Shown in pieces: positions 1-5,992 of a DNA stretch of 13,129 nucleotides; position 1 is the first letter of the stretch, and each line of letters starts with the position of its first letter. This stretch comes from CAYYJS01 sp964472315 (GTDB lineage: Bacteria; Verrucomicrobiota; Kiritimatiellia; UBA8416), in contig CAYYJS010000075.1 of the NCBI GenBank assembly GCA_964472315.1, positions 1 through 13,129 on the forward strand, written 5' to 3'. A program made the position numbers and the translations under genes. The notes below the pieces were generated by a model. That model ran no database searches and had not been told where the DNA came from. It was given only the letters and a program-made list of their open reading frames with translations.

Positions 1-72
1 GCCGGGCGCGGGGCGGGCGCCGGGCGCGGGGCGGGCGCCGGGCGCGGGGCGGGCGCCGGGCGCAGGACGGGT
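1..72. repeat. 18-bp GC-rich tandem repeat (coding, hexapeptide)
   Basis: The unit gccgggcgcggggcgggc occurs three times perfectly at 1-54, with a diverged fourth copy at 55-72. The array continues beyond the left edge. Its period is a multiple of three, and on the minus strand it reads as the hexapeptide PAPAPR inside the partial membrane protein, so copy-number changes would not break the frame. There are no spacers, so this is not a CRISPR array. Confidence 0.9.
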
Positions 73-326
73 GTCGGGTGTGAAGGGGATGCCGACGACG
101 CGGCCGGCGCGGGTGCAGTCGGCGACGCCGGGCGTGGCGGGCGCTGTCCGAGGCTCTCGAGAAACTCGCGCAGCTCGTCGTTCTGTGTGCGCGGCCCGCC
201 GCCCGCGGCGTCCTCCGGGTGCGGCGCGCCGGCGGCGTTCCGCTTCGCCGCCTTCATGATCTGACCGATGATGGACGCCACGACCACCAGCGCCCAGATC
301 AGTTCGATGTTCGCTTCCGCGATCAT
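1..326 (-). CDS. Small membrane-anchored protein with Pro/Ala/Arg-repeat tail (partial, runs off left edge)
   Basis: An open frame on the minus strand starts at the ATG at 326 and stays open for 108 codons to the window edge, so the C-terminus is missing. Residues about 6-23 form one hydrophobic helix (ELIWALVVVASIIGQIM), followed by a basic stretch (KAAKR), which suggests an N-terminal membrane anchor with a cytoplasmic tail. A charged segment near residues 52-62 (NDELREFLESLG) looks helical. The rest is low-complexity Pro/Ala/Arg that becomes a perfect hexapeptide repeat, PAPAPR, encoded by the 18-bp tandem repeat at 1-72. It lies 52 bp downstream of floA in the same direction and is probably the last or next-to-last gene of that operon. 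I see no strong Shine-Dalgarno. Short one-helix proteins with a Gln/Pro/Ala-rich tail occur beside floA in other bacteria, but I cannot name a family. The frame is well supported by its amino-acid pattern; the function is unknown. Confidence 0.62.
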   Translation of the reverse strand, partial: MIAEANIELIWALVVVASIIGQIMKAAKRNAAGAPHPEDAAGGGPRTQNDELREFLESLGQRPPRPASPTAPAPAASSASPSHPTPVLRPAPAPRPAPAPRPAPAPRP

Positions 327-342
327 GGTTCAGTCATCGCGA

Positions 343-367
343 CGGGCGCCGGATGGTCCGGCGCCCG
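343..367 (-). terminator. Strong GC hairpin between floA and the downstream gene
   Basis: A perfect 11-bp inverted repeat (cgggcgccgga / tccggcgcccg) with a 3-nt loop lies 12 bp past the floA stop codon and 16 bp before the next start. On the minus strand no T-run follows, so a classical intrinsic terminator is not evident. It could be a T-tract-less terminator, an attenuator, or an RNA stabiliser setting floA levels against the downstream gene. Confidence 0.4.
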
Positions 368-378
368 CGCGTGTCCGG

Positions 379-1410
379 TCAGGCCTTCTGGTTTTCGTCG
401 CTGCCTTCGACGCCGGCGATCGTGTTGCGCATCGCGGTGTCGGCTTCGATGTTCTGCATGCGGTAGAAGTCCATGACGCCGAGGCGGCCGTTGCGGAAGG
501 CTTCCGCCATGGCGCGCGGCACTTCGGCCTTGGCTTCGATGACCTTCGACTGCATCTCCTGTACGAGGGCGCGCATTTCCTGTTCGCGGGCGATGGCCAT
601 CGCCTTACGGCCTTCGGCCTCGGCCTGCCGCATCTTCTTATCGGCCTCGGCGCGTTCCGTCTCGAGTTTGGCGCCGACGTTGGCAACGTCGCCCATGCCG
701 GCCACGCTGATGTCGGCGATATCGATGGAGACGATTTCGAAGCCCGTCTGAGCGTCGAGACCGCTTTGGAGCACCTTGCGGCTGATCATGTCCGGATTCT
801 CCAGCACATCCTTGTACGTGAGCGAGGAGCCGATGGCGCTGACGATGCCCTGTCCGACGCGCGCGATGATGGTGTCCTCGCCGGCGCCGCCAACGAGCCG
901 TTCGATGTTCGCGCGCACCGTCACGCGGGCTTTGACGAGCAGACGGATGCCATCCTTGGCGACGGCGTCGAGCATGCCGTTGGTGCTGCTCGTGTGCGGG
1001 TCGGGGCAGTCGATCACCTTCGGTTGCACGCTCGTGCGGACGGCGTCTTCCACGTCGCGGCCGGCCAGATCGATGGCGGCGGCGCGGGCGAAACTGAGCG
1101 CGATGCCCGCCTTGTCGGCGGCGATCAGGGCGCGGACCACGTTATTGACGTCGCCGCCGGCCAGGAAATGCGCCTCCAGCGAGTCGGTATCGAGCTTGAT
1201 TCCGGCTTTCATCAGGCTGATGCGCGCGTCGACGACGAGGCTCGGCGGGATGCGGCGCAGTTTCATGCCGACCAGCGCCCACAGCGAGACCCGCGCGCCG
1301 GACATGTAGGCACGTACCCAGACGCCCAGGAAATGCATGAAAATTCCGACGACCATCAGGATGGCGATACCGACGATCACCAACGCGATCAGGATGAACC
1401 CTTTGAACAT
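379..1410 (-). CDS. floA: Flotillin-like protein FloA
   Basis: This 343-aa protein matches FloA along its whole length. A hydrophobic N-terminal hairpin (about 4-30) precedes the SPFH-like region with family blocks LVGMKLRRIPP (46-56), EAHFLAGGDVNNVVRALIAA (79-98), RAAAIDLAGRDV (109-120), RVTVRANIERLVGGAGEDTI (162-181), SIDIADISV (228-236), then a Glu/Ala-rich coiled coil (about 246-300) and the C-terminal AEAFRNGRLGVMDFY (302-316). The usual FloA length is about 330 aa; residues about 135-149 carry a short Pro/Ser/Thr insertion before the AVAKDG block. By family, FloA scaffolds functional membrane microdomains and oligomerises on the inner face of the cytoplasmic membrane. The start is supported by a very strong Shine-Dalgarno (AGGAGGAGGGAG) that overlaps the stop region of the upstream NfeD gene. 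Its neighbours are the two NfeD-family genes, the canonical partners of flotillins. Confidence 0.96.
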   Translation of the reverse strand: MFKGFILIALVIVGIAILMVVGIFMHFLGVWVRAYMSGARVSLWALVGMKLRRIPPSLVVDARISLMKAGIKLDTDSLEAHFLAGGDVNNVVRALIAADKAGIALSFARAAAIDLAGRDVEDAVRTSVQPKVIDCPDPHTSSTNGMLDAVAKDGIRLLVKARVTVRANIERLVGGAGEDTIIARVGQGIVSAIGSSLTYKDVLENPDMISRKVLQSGLDAQTGFEIVSIDIADISVAGMGDVANVGAKLETERAEADKKMRQAEAEGRKAMAIAREQEMRALVQEMQSKVIEAKAEVPRAMAEAFRNGRLGVMDFYRMQNIEADTAMRNTIAGVEGSDENQKA

Positions 1411-1425
1411 GACGACTCCCTCCTC

Positions 1426-1908
1426 CTATGTGGTTGACTCGACAGCTTCGACGATAACGCGATTGCCCTCGACGCGCAACACGCGGATCGGCGTGCCGAC
1501 ATCGAGCATTTCGCCGTTCGTGATGACATCCACGCGACGTCCCTCGATATCGGCGAAACCGGATGGGCGCAGGACGGACGTGGTGCGGCCCGCCTTGCCG
1601 GTCAGCGCCGCCAGCGACGGTTCGGCCGCCTTGGATGCGCTCAAATCGTTGGATACGGTCATCCGGCGACCGATGCGGGTGCGCGGGAAGAAGCGGATCC
1701 ACAGGACGATCACAATACCCAGAAGGATCATGACGCCGACGGCGGCGTAAATGCCCGCCGTCAGACTGTGTCCGAAGGCGATGCCGATGGCGATGAGCAG
1801 GGCGATGCCGCCGAGCGTGCCGAGGACGCCGCCTGGAATGAAGACCTCCGCCCCGACCAGCATCAGACCCGCCCCCAGCAGAATCAAGAATATGTCCATC
1901 GTGCTCAT
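1426..1908 (-). CDS. Short NfeD-family membrane protein with C-terminal OB fold
   Basis: This 160-aa protein has an N-terminal cluster of hydrophobic segments (about 5-46 and 53-72) containing the family motif GAEVFIPGGVLGTLGG (19-34). A soluble domain (about 102-158) follows, LTGKAGRTTSVLRPSG...GRRVDVITNGEMLDVGTPIRVLRVEGNRVIV, the typical NfeD OB fold. It lacks the ClpP-like protease domain, so it is the short (NfeD1b-like) type. By family, this OB fold is thought to bind flotillin/stomatin partners or modulate the membrane protease. It sits between the long NfeD protease gene (5 bp gap) and floA (15 bp gap), so the three are almost certainly co-transcribed. The Shine-Dalgarno is weak. The in-frame ATG at 1899 (MDIFLIL) is a possible alternative start. 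Confidence 0.93.
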   Translation of the reverse strand: MSTMDIFLILLGAGLMLVGAEVFIPGGVLGTLGGIALLIAIGIAFGHSLTAGIYAAVGVMILLGIVIVLWIRFFPRTRIGRRMTVSNDLSASKAAEPSLAALTGKAGRTTSVLRPSGFADIEGRRVDVITNGEMLDVGTPIRVLRVEGNRVIVEAVESTT

Positions 1909-1913
1909 GCGCG

Positions 1914-3440
1914 TTATGTCCGGGTCGCCGGCGCGGGATCGTCATCGCCCCGCCGAATGTCGACCACTATACGGGTTCCATGGGTTTCCGCAACCACAAT
2001 GGGCGATCCCTTGTCGATAAAGCCGCCGCGGCTGACGACATCGATGCGCTGCCCGCCGAACAGGCCGATGCCGGCCGGGCGCAATGACGTTGCCGCCACG
2101 CCGGTCCGCCCCGCCAGACCGGCGCCCGTATCGACGTTGAATCCGGCGTCGGCGTGTTGCTCGGCGGCGAGCACGAGGTGGCTGTAGATGGACGTGTGTG
2201 GCAGAAAGCGCACGACCAGCAAGCCGGCCAGAAAAGCCGTGGTCACCGCCAAGCCGAGGTTCCACAGCAGACCTTCGATCTGTACGGATGGGATGTCGAA
2301 CGCCGGCGTTCCGGGGTAGTGCTCCACCATCGCCATCAGCAGGCTGACGGCCATGAGCGTCAGTCCGGCGATACCCGCGATGCCGAACCCGGGGAGCACG
2401 AGCAATTCGATCAGCAGGAGAATGAGGCCGATGAGGAAGATGAGCAGTTCCTCCATTCCGGCGAGGCCGGCGATGTGATGGCCCCAGAACCACACGATCA
2501 GGCAGGTGCCGCCGAGGAGGCCCGGCAAGCCGAACCCCGGCGTCTTGATCTCGATGAAGATGCCGAGCGCGCCGGCCGCGAGCAGCAGCCAGGAAAACAT
2601 CTCGATGTACCGCGCGACGGTCTCCAGCGGCGAAACCTCGAGGCGGTGCAGCGTGGCATCGGGGATGCCGATAATCGCCAGCAGGTCCTCCAGCGAATCC
2701 GCCGTGCCCCTGGAGAGCAGGCGGCGGCGCTCGGCGCCCGCGCCCACAAACCGTTCGGCCTCGACATTCGTCAGCGTCAGCAGTTCGCCCTTCTTGCTGA
2801 TCACGTCGTCGCCGATCGTGTATTCCAGATCGGGCCGCACCATGCATTCCGCCAATTTGTCGTCATGGCCCTTGCGCTGGGCCGCCGAGCGGACGAGGCT
2901 GGCGGTATACGACATGATCTTCTCCTTGATGTCGTCGGGCATCGGCTGGGCGCCGCCCATGGGCGACATCATGATCGGCATCGCATCGCCGATGCGGCTG
3001 CCCGGCGCCATGTAGATGTGGTCGGTGGCCAGCGCGAGGATCGCGCCGGCGGAAATGGCGTCCGGATTCACGTAGGTATAGGTCGGAATCTTGAGCGACG
3101 CGATGAGGTTGACAATCTCCTCCGCGGCCTGGAGTTGTCCGCCGGGCGTATCCATGACGAAGATCAGCGCGTCGGCCTCCCGGCGGACCGCCTCGGCCAC
3201 GCCGCGCCGGATGACGTAAACCAGTCCGCGCTCGATCATGCCCGAGATGGGGATCACGAAGGCGACGCCCGGTCGGCCGGGCGCCGTCGCGATGGCGGGG
3301 ACCGGCATCGCCGCGACCGGCGCCGGGGCGTTGGTGGCGGCCGTCGGGGTAACCTCCGGCGAGACGATATCCGCGGCGGATGCGCCGGTCATGAACACGG
3401 TCACGGTGAGAACGGCGAGCGATGATAGAGTTGGCTTCAT
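1914..3440 (-). CDS. NfeD-type membrane-bound serine protease (ClpP class)
   Basis: I start this 508-aa protein at the ATG at 3440, because it gives a Sec signal peptide (MKPTLSSLAVLTVTVFMTGASA). The frame stays open upstream to 3587 but there runs antisense into the divergent gene. An Ala/Pro linker (24-56) leads into the ClpP/SppA-like domain with IPISGMIERG (63-72), the FVMDTPGGQL strand-turn (94-103), the likely nucleophile Ser130 in AISAGAILAL, and a Lys at 172 or 174 placed like the catalytic Lys of archaeal NfeD protease. Several membrane segments follow (about 282-410), including KTPGFGLPGLLG and VLPGFGIAGIAG. A C-terminal OB fold (about 440-495, GRTGVAATSLRPAG...GQRIDVVSRGGFIDKGSPI) ends the protein. 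It is the long NfeD type, thought to cleave hydrophobic segments of stomatin/flotillin-like partners. It heads the NfeD-FloA operon. No Shine-Dalgarno precedes the start, and leaderless translation is possible. Confidence 0.94.
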   Translation of the reverse strand: MKPTLSSLAVLTVTVFMTGASAADIVSPEVTPTAATNAPAPVAAMPVPAIATAPGRPGVAFVIPISGMIERGLVYVIRRGVAEAVRREADALIFVMDTPGGQLQAAEEIVNLIASLKIPTYTYVNPDAISAGAILALATDHIYMAPGSRIGDAMPIMMSPMGGAQPMPDDIKEKIMSYTASLVRSAAQRKGHDDKLAECMVRPDLEYTIGDDVISKKGELLTLTNVEAERFVGAGAERRRLLSRGTADSLEDLLAIIGIPDATLHRLEVSPLETVARYIEMFSWLLLAAGALGIFIEIKTPGFGLPGLLGGTCLIVWFWGHHIAGLAGMEELLIFLIGLILLLIELLVLPGFGIAGIAGLTLMAVSLLMAMVEHYPGTPAFDIPSVQIEGLLWNLGLAVTTAFLAGLLVVRFLPHTSIYSHLVLAAEQHADAGFNVDTGAGLAGRTGVAATSLRPAGIGLFGGQRIDVVSRGGFIDKGSPIVVAETHGTRIVVDIRRGDDDPAPATRT

Positions 3441-3460
3441 GCGGCGAGATTGTGCATAAT
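3431..3460 (+). promoter_or_regulatory. Putative sigma70-type promoter of the pterin/Mur-ligase operon
   Basis: TTGGCT (3431-3436) and CATAAT (3455-3460) are separated by 18 bp in the 55-bp gap between the divergent nfeD and SDR genes. CATAAT is conspicuous in such GC-rich DNA. The predicted transcript start near 3467 leaves a leader of about 29 nt containing the Shine-Dalgarno GGGG at 3486-3489. Confidence 0.4.
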
Positions 3461-3476
3461 CCGCCGCGGAGTTCAA
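3449..3476 (-). promoter_or_regulatory. Putative promoter of the NfeD-FloA operon
   Basis: On the minus strand, TTGAAC (3471-3476) and CACAAT (3449-3454) are separated by 16 bp. Transcription would begin about 7 nt further on, essentially at the ATG at 3440, which fits the absence of a Shine-Dalgarno and would make the transcript leaderless. This is based on motif matching only. Confidence 0.3.
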
Positions 3477-3495
3477 TAGCAACGCGGGGATGACC

Positions 3496-4296
3496 ATGAA
3501 TCTGGCGGAATGTCGGGCACTGGTGACGGGCGGTGCGGTGCGCATCGGAGCGGCCATCACACGGCGGTTGGCCGACGCGGGCTGCAAGGTGGTGATTCAC
3601 TGCAACCAGTCGTGGGACGCGGCCGAAGCCCTGGCGCAGGAAATCCGGCACGCGGGCGGCGCGTCCTTCGTCGTGGGCGGCGATCTCAGCGACGCGGAGG
3701 ACTGCGTCGCGATCGTCGATGAGGCGTGCAAACTGGCCGGCGGGCTCGATATTCTCGTCAACAACGCCGCCGTGTTCCACAAACACCGCTTCGCGGATGC
3801 CGACCGCGCCGCGATCCTGGCCGAATTCGATGTCAATGCGTTCGCGCCGATCGACCTGACGCGACGTTTCGTGGCCGTGTGCGGCGAGGGCGGACGGCTG
3901 TCGACGGAGGCGCCGTGGCTGCGCGGCAAGGTCGTGAACATGCTGGACCGGCGCATCGCGGGGACCGAACCCGGGTCTCTGCCGTACCAGCTTTCCAAGC
4001 GGATGCTGGCCGAATTCACGCGGCTGGCCGCCATCGAACTGGCGCCGGCCTTCACGGTCAATGCCGTCGCGCCCGGCCCGGTGCTGGGGCCGCCGGGAAC
4101 CGGAAAGGGCTATCTGAAGGAAGCCGCCGGCGACGTGCCGTTGGCCTGTACCTGTTCGCCCGAGGCCGTGGCGGAGGCCGTGCTGTTCCTGCTGCGGCAG
4201 GATGCCGTGACCGGGCAGATCGTTTTCGTCGACGGCGGTCAGCATCTGCTCGGCAATGTCCACCGCGGAAAGGAAGGCGACGGCAGCGATGGCTGA
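3496..4296 (+). CDS. Short-chain dehydrogenase, pteridine reductase / FolM-like
   Basis: This is an NADPH-type short-chain dehydrogenase of 266 aa from the ATG at 3496, which has GGGG 6 bp upstream; an in-frame ATG at 3490 would have the GGGG directly abutting it. Numbering from 3490, the cofactor loop is TGGAVRIG (13-20) with Arg18, the TGxxxR(I/L)G form typical of pteridine reductases rather than the generic TGxxxGIG. NNAAVF follows at 91-96. The catalytic residues fit PTR1: Asp153, then Tyr166 exactly 13 residues later, then Lys170 (PTR1: D181, Y194, K198). VNAVAPGPV (190-198) is the usual family C-terminal block. By family, such enzymes reduce dihydropterins (FolM makes tetrahydromonapterin) and can reduce dihydrofolate. 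It overlaps folB by 8 bp (ATGGCTGA), so the two are translationally coupled, which supports a pterin role. Confidence is high for SDR and good for pteridine reductase type; the substrate is unproven. Confidence 0.88.
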   Translation: MNLAECRALVTGGAVRIGAAITRRLADAGCKVVIHCNQSWDAAEALAQEIRHAGGASFVVGGDLSDAEDCVAIVDEACKLAGGLDILVNNAAVFHKHRFADADRAAILAEFDVNAFAPIDLTRRFVAVCGEGGRLSTEAPWLRGKVVNMLDRRIAGTEPGSLPYQLSKRMLAEFTRLAAIELAPAFTVNAVAPGPVLGPPGTGKGYLKEAAGDVPLACTCSPEAVAEAVLFLLRQDAVTGQIVFVDGGQHLLGNVHRGKEGDGSDG

Positions 4297-4645
4297 CTAC
4301 ATCCACATCCGCGATCTGGCCGTGACCTGCATCGTCGGCGTCAACCCGGTGGAGCGCACGACACCGCAGATCATCCTGCTGAACATCCGGCTGGCGTGCG
4401 ACCTGGCGGCGGCGGGCGCCAGCGACAGTCTCGCCGACACGATCGACTACAAGACGTTGAAGGACGAGCTGCAGGCGGACCTGGTGGCCCGCCGGTACTT
4501 CCTGATCGAGCGCGTGGCGCGGCGTGCCGCCGATATCTGCCTCGGGCGCGCCGGCGTCGCGGGTGTCCGGGTGACGGTCGACAAGCCGGGGGCGCTGACG
4601 GGGGCGCGCAGCGTGGCCGTGGAGATCGAACGTGGACGCCTCTGA
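4289..4645 (+). CDS. folB: Dihydroneopterin aldolase FolB (possibly FolX-like)
   Basis: This 118-aa protein has the normal size for FolB/FolX. Visible active-site residues are Glu22 (GVNPVER), Tyr54 (DTIDY), Glu74 (FLIERVA, which anchors the pterin) and Lys99 (VDKPGAL), matching the catalytic Glu22/Tyr54/Glu74/Lys100 set of characterised aldolases. By family it converts 7,8-dihydroneopterin to 6-hydroxymethyl-7,8-dihydropterin plus glycolaldehyde in folate synthesis, usually as a cytoplasmic octamer. I chose the ATG at 4289 because homology begins there (ADYIHIRDLAV) and AGGAAGG lies at 4271-4277; an upstream in-frame start at 4256 would lie deep in the SDR gene. It overlaps the SDR gene by 8 bp and the next gene by 14 bp. 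The paralogue FolX (an epimerase) works with FolM in tetrahydromonapterin synthesis, so with a FolM-like neighbour a FolX role is the main alternative. Confidence 0.92.
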   Translation: MADYIHIRDLAVTCIVGVNPVERTTPQIILLNIRLACDLAAAGASDSLADTIDYKTLKDELQADLVARRYFLIERVARRAADICLGRAGVAGVRVTVDKPGALTGARSVAVEIERGRL

Positions 4646-5978
4646 GTCGCCGCACTATCACCTGGTCGGCGGCGCCGGCGTTGGCATGAGCGCCCTCGCG
4701 GAAGCGCTGCTCGGGCAGGGCTGCCGCGTTTCGGCGTCGGACCGCTATCACGATACCGGTCAGGATCTGCCCGTGTTGCGCCAACTGCGCGCGGCGGGCG
4801 TCGCCTGGCGCCCGCAGGATGGCAGCGGCGTACGGGCCGATACGCGGGCCGTGGTCGTCAGCACGGCGATCGAGGCGGACAACCCCGAGCTCGCGGCGGC
4901 GCGCCGTCAAGGCGTGCCCGTGCTGCACCGATCGGCGGTCCTGGCCGGACTGACGGCGCGCGGCCGCTGCGTGGCGGTGGCCGGCACCTCGGGGAAAAGC
5001 ACGGTGACCGGCATGGTCGGCTGGATTCTCGAGCAGTGCGGTTTCGATCCCAACGTCGTCAGCGGCGCACCCGTGCGCGACTGGATCCGGCCCGACGCGG
5101 TCGGCAGCGTTCGCGTCGGCGCTTCGGATCTGTGGGTGATCGAGGCCGACGAGAGCGATCGCTCGCTGCTCGCGTACGCGCCGGAGTGGGCCGTGGTCAC
5201 GAACATGTCGGCCGACCATTTTCCGCTCGCCGAAACCGAGGCGCTGTTCGCCGAATTCGCGCGGCGCGTGCGACACCCGGTCCTGGGGGCCGGCGGCCAT
5301 GCGGACTACCTGGCGGGGTTCGCGCCCGTCGTCGAAGCCGGACGCAGCCGTTTTGCGTACCAGGGACGGCCGTGTGTCGTCAATCTGCCCGGCCGGCACA
5401 ACGCGGAGGACGGCCTGCACGCGTTGGCGCTGTGCGACGCCGTGGGCGTTCCAGCGGATGCCGCCATCGCCGCGCTGGCCGCGTTTAACGGCGTCTACCG
5501 TCGCTTGGAGCCGGTGTGGCGCGGCGACGGGCGGGCGGTCTACGACGACTATGCGCACAACCCGGCGAAGATCGCGGCGGCCTGGCAGGCGCTGGCGCCG
5601 TTTCACGACCGCCTGGTGGCGGTCTGGCGGCCGCACGGGTACGGACCGTTGCGGGCGATGCAGGCGGAGTTGACCGCGACGCTGACGGCGCTGGCGCGGC
5701 CCGACGACCGGATCGTCATCCTGCCCGTGTACGACGCCGGAGGGACGGCCGACCGGAGCATCCAGAGCGACGGGCTGGCGGGTGCGCTGCGGGATCGCGG
5801 GGTGCGGGCCCTGTACGCGCCCGACTACGAGGCGGTGTGCGCGGCCGTCGCGGATGCCGCCTGGAACCGCTCCATCGTCGTGCTGACCCTCGGCGCCCGC
5901 GATCCCGGTCTGCCCGACCTGGCGCGTGCGATCGCGCGGGTCCTGGGCGCGGCGCCCCTTGCGCACAATGAGGATTGA
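4632..5978 (+). CDS. MurC-type Mur ligase family protein (divergent)
   Basis: This 448-aa ATP-dependent amide ligase has the three-domain MurC/Mpl layout. The N-terminal UDP-sugar-type fold carries HLVGGAGVGMSALAEALL (10-27) and VVVSTAIEADNPEL (74-87). The ATP domain has a P-loop at 118-124, GTSGKST, where MurC and Mpl have GTHGKTT. Mg2+ site EADESD is at 171-176, NMSADH at 191-196 and LPGRHN at 252-257. The C-terminal domain begins near NGVYRRLEPV (286-295) and has YDDYAHNPAKI (304-314), where MurC has DDY.HHPTE. The YxPTR block is replaced by RPHGYGPLR (333-341). It starts at a GTG at 4632, with GGAG 7 bp upstream, 14 bp inside folB, so it is coupled to the pterin genes. It could be housekeeping MurC, an Mpl-like recycling ligase, or a Mur-fold ligase acting on a pterin; I cannot decide. 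Family assignment is firm, substrate is not. Confidence 0.85.
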   Translation: MDASESPHYHLVGGAGVGMSALAEALLGQGCRVSASDRYHDTGQDLPVLRQLRAAGVAWRPQDGSGVRADTRAVVVSTAIEADNPELAAARRQGVPVLHRSAVLAGLTARGRCVAVAGTSGKSTVTGMVGWILEQCGFDPNVVSGAPVRDWIRPDAVGSVRVGASDLWVIEADESDRSLLAYAPEWAVVTNMSADHFPLAETEALFAEFARRVRHPVLGAGGHADYLAGFAPVVEAGRSRFAYQGRPCVVNLPGRHNAEDGLHALALCDAVGVPADAAIAALAAFNGVYRRLEPVWRGDGRAVYDDYAHNPAKIAAAWQALAPFHDRLVAVWRPHGYGPLRAMQAELTATLTALARPDDRIVILPVYDAGGTADRSIQSDGLAGALRDRGVRALYAPDYEAVCAAVADAAWNRSIVVLTLGARDPGLPDLARAIARVLGAAPLAHNED

Positions 5979-5992
5979 GCGGCCGGCGCTCA
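5976..5992. terminator. Inverted repeat spanning both convergent stop codons
   Basis: TGAGCG (5976-5981) and CGCTCA (5987-5992) form a 6-bp stem with a 5-nt loop. The outer three bases of each arm are the TGA stop codons of the Mur ligase gene and of the convergent lipoprotein gene. It may act as a shared bidirectional terminator, but it is short and has no T-tract on either side, so the call is weak. Confidence 0.3.

Noticed and set aside
1..72. Tandem repeats considered as a CRISPR array
   Set aside because: The copies are contiguous with no spacers, the unit is 18 bp, and it encodes an in-frame hexapeptide repeat.
268..1437. 389-codon plus-strand open frame opposite floA
   Set aside because: It is an antisense shadow of the unambiguous FloA coding sequence, rich in His/Asp/Ala, with no recognisable domain.
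2154..3425. 423-codon plus-strand open frame opposite the NfeD protease
   Set aside because: It is antisense to a gene with clear signal peptide, protease and OB domains; the composition (Arg/His/Asp/Gln) is that of a shadow frame.
3441..3587. Upstream extension of the NfeD protease frame to 3587
   Set aside because: The extra 49 codons overlap the divergent SDR gene, resemble no NfeD protein, and would bury the signal peptide that begins at 3440.
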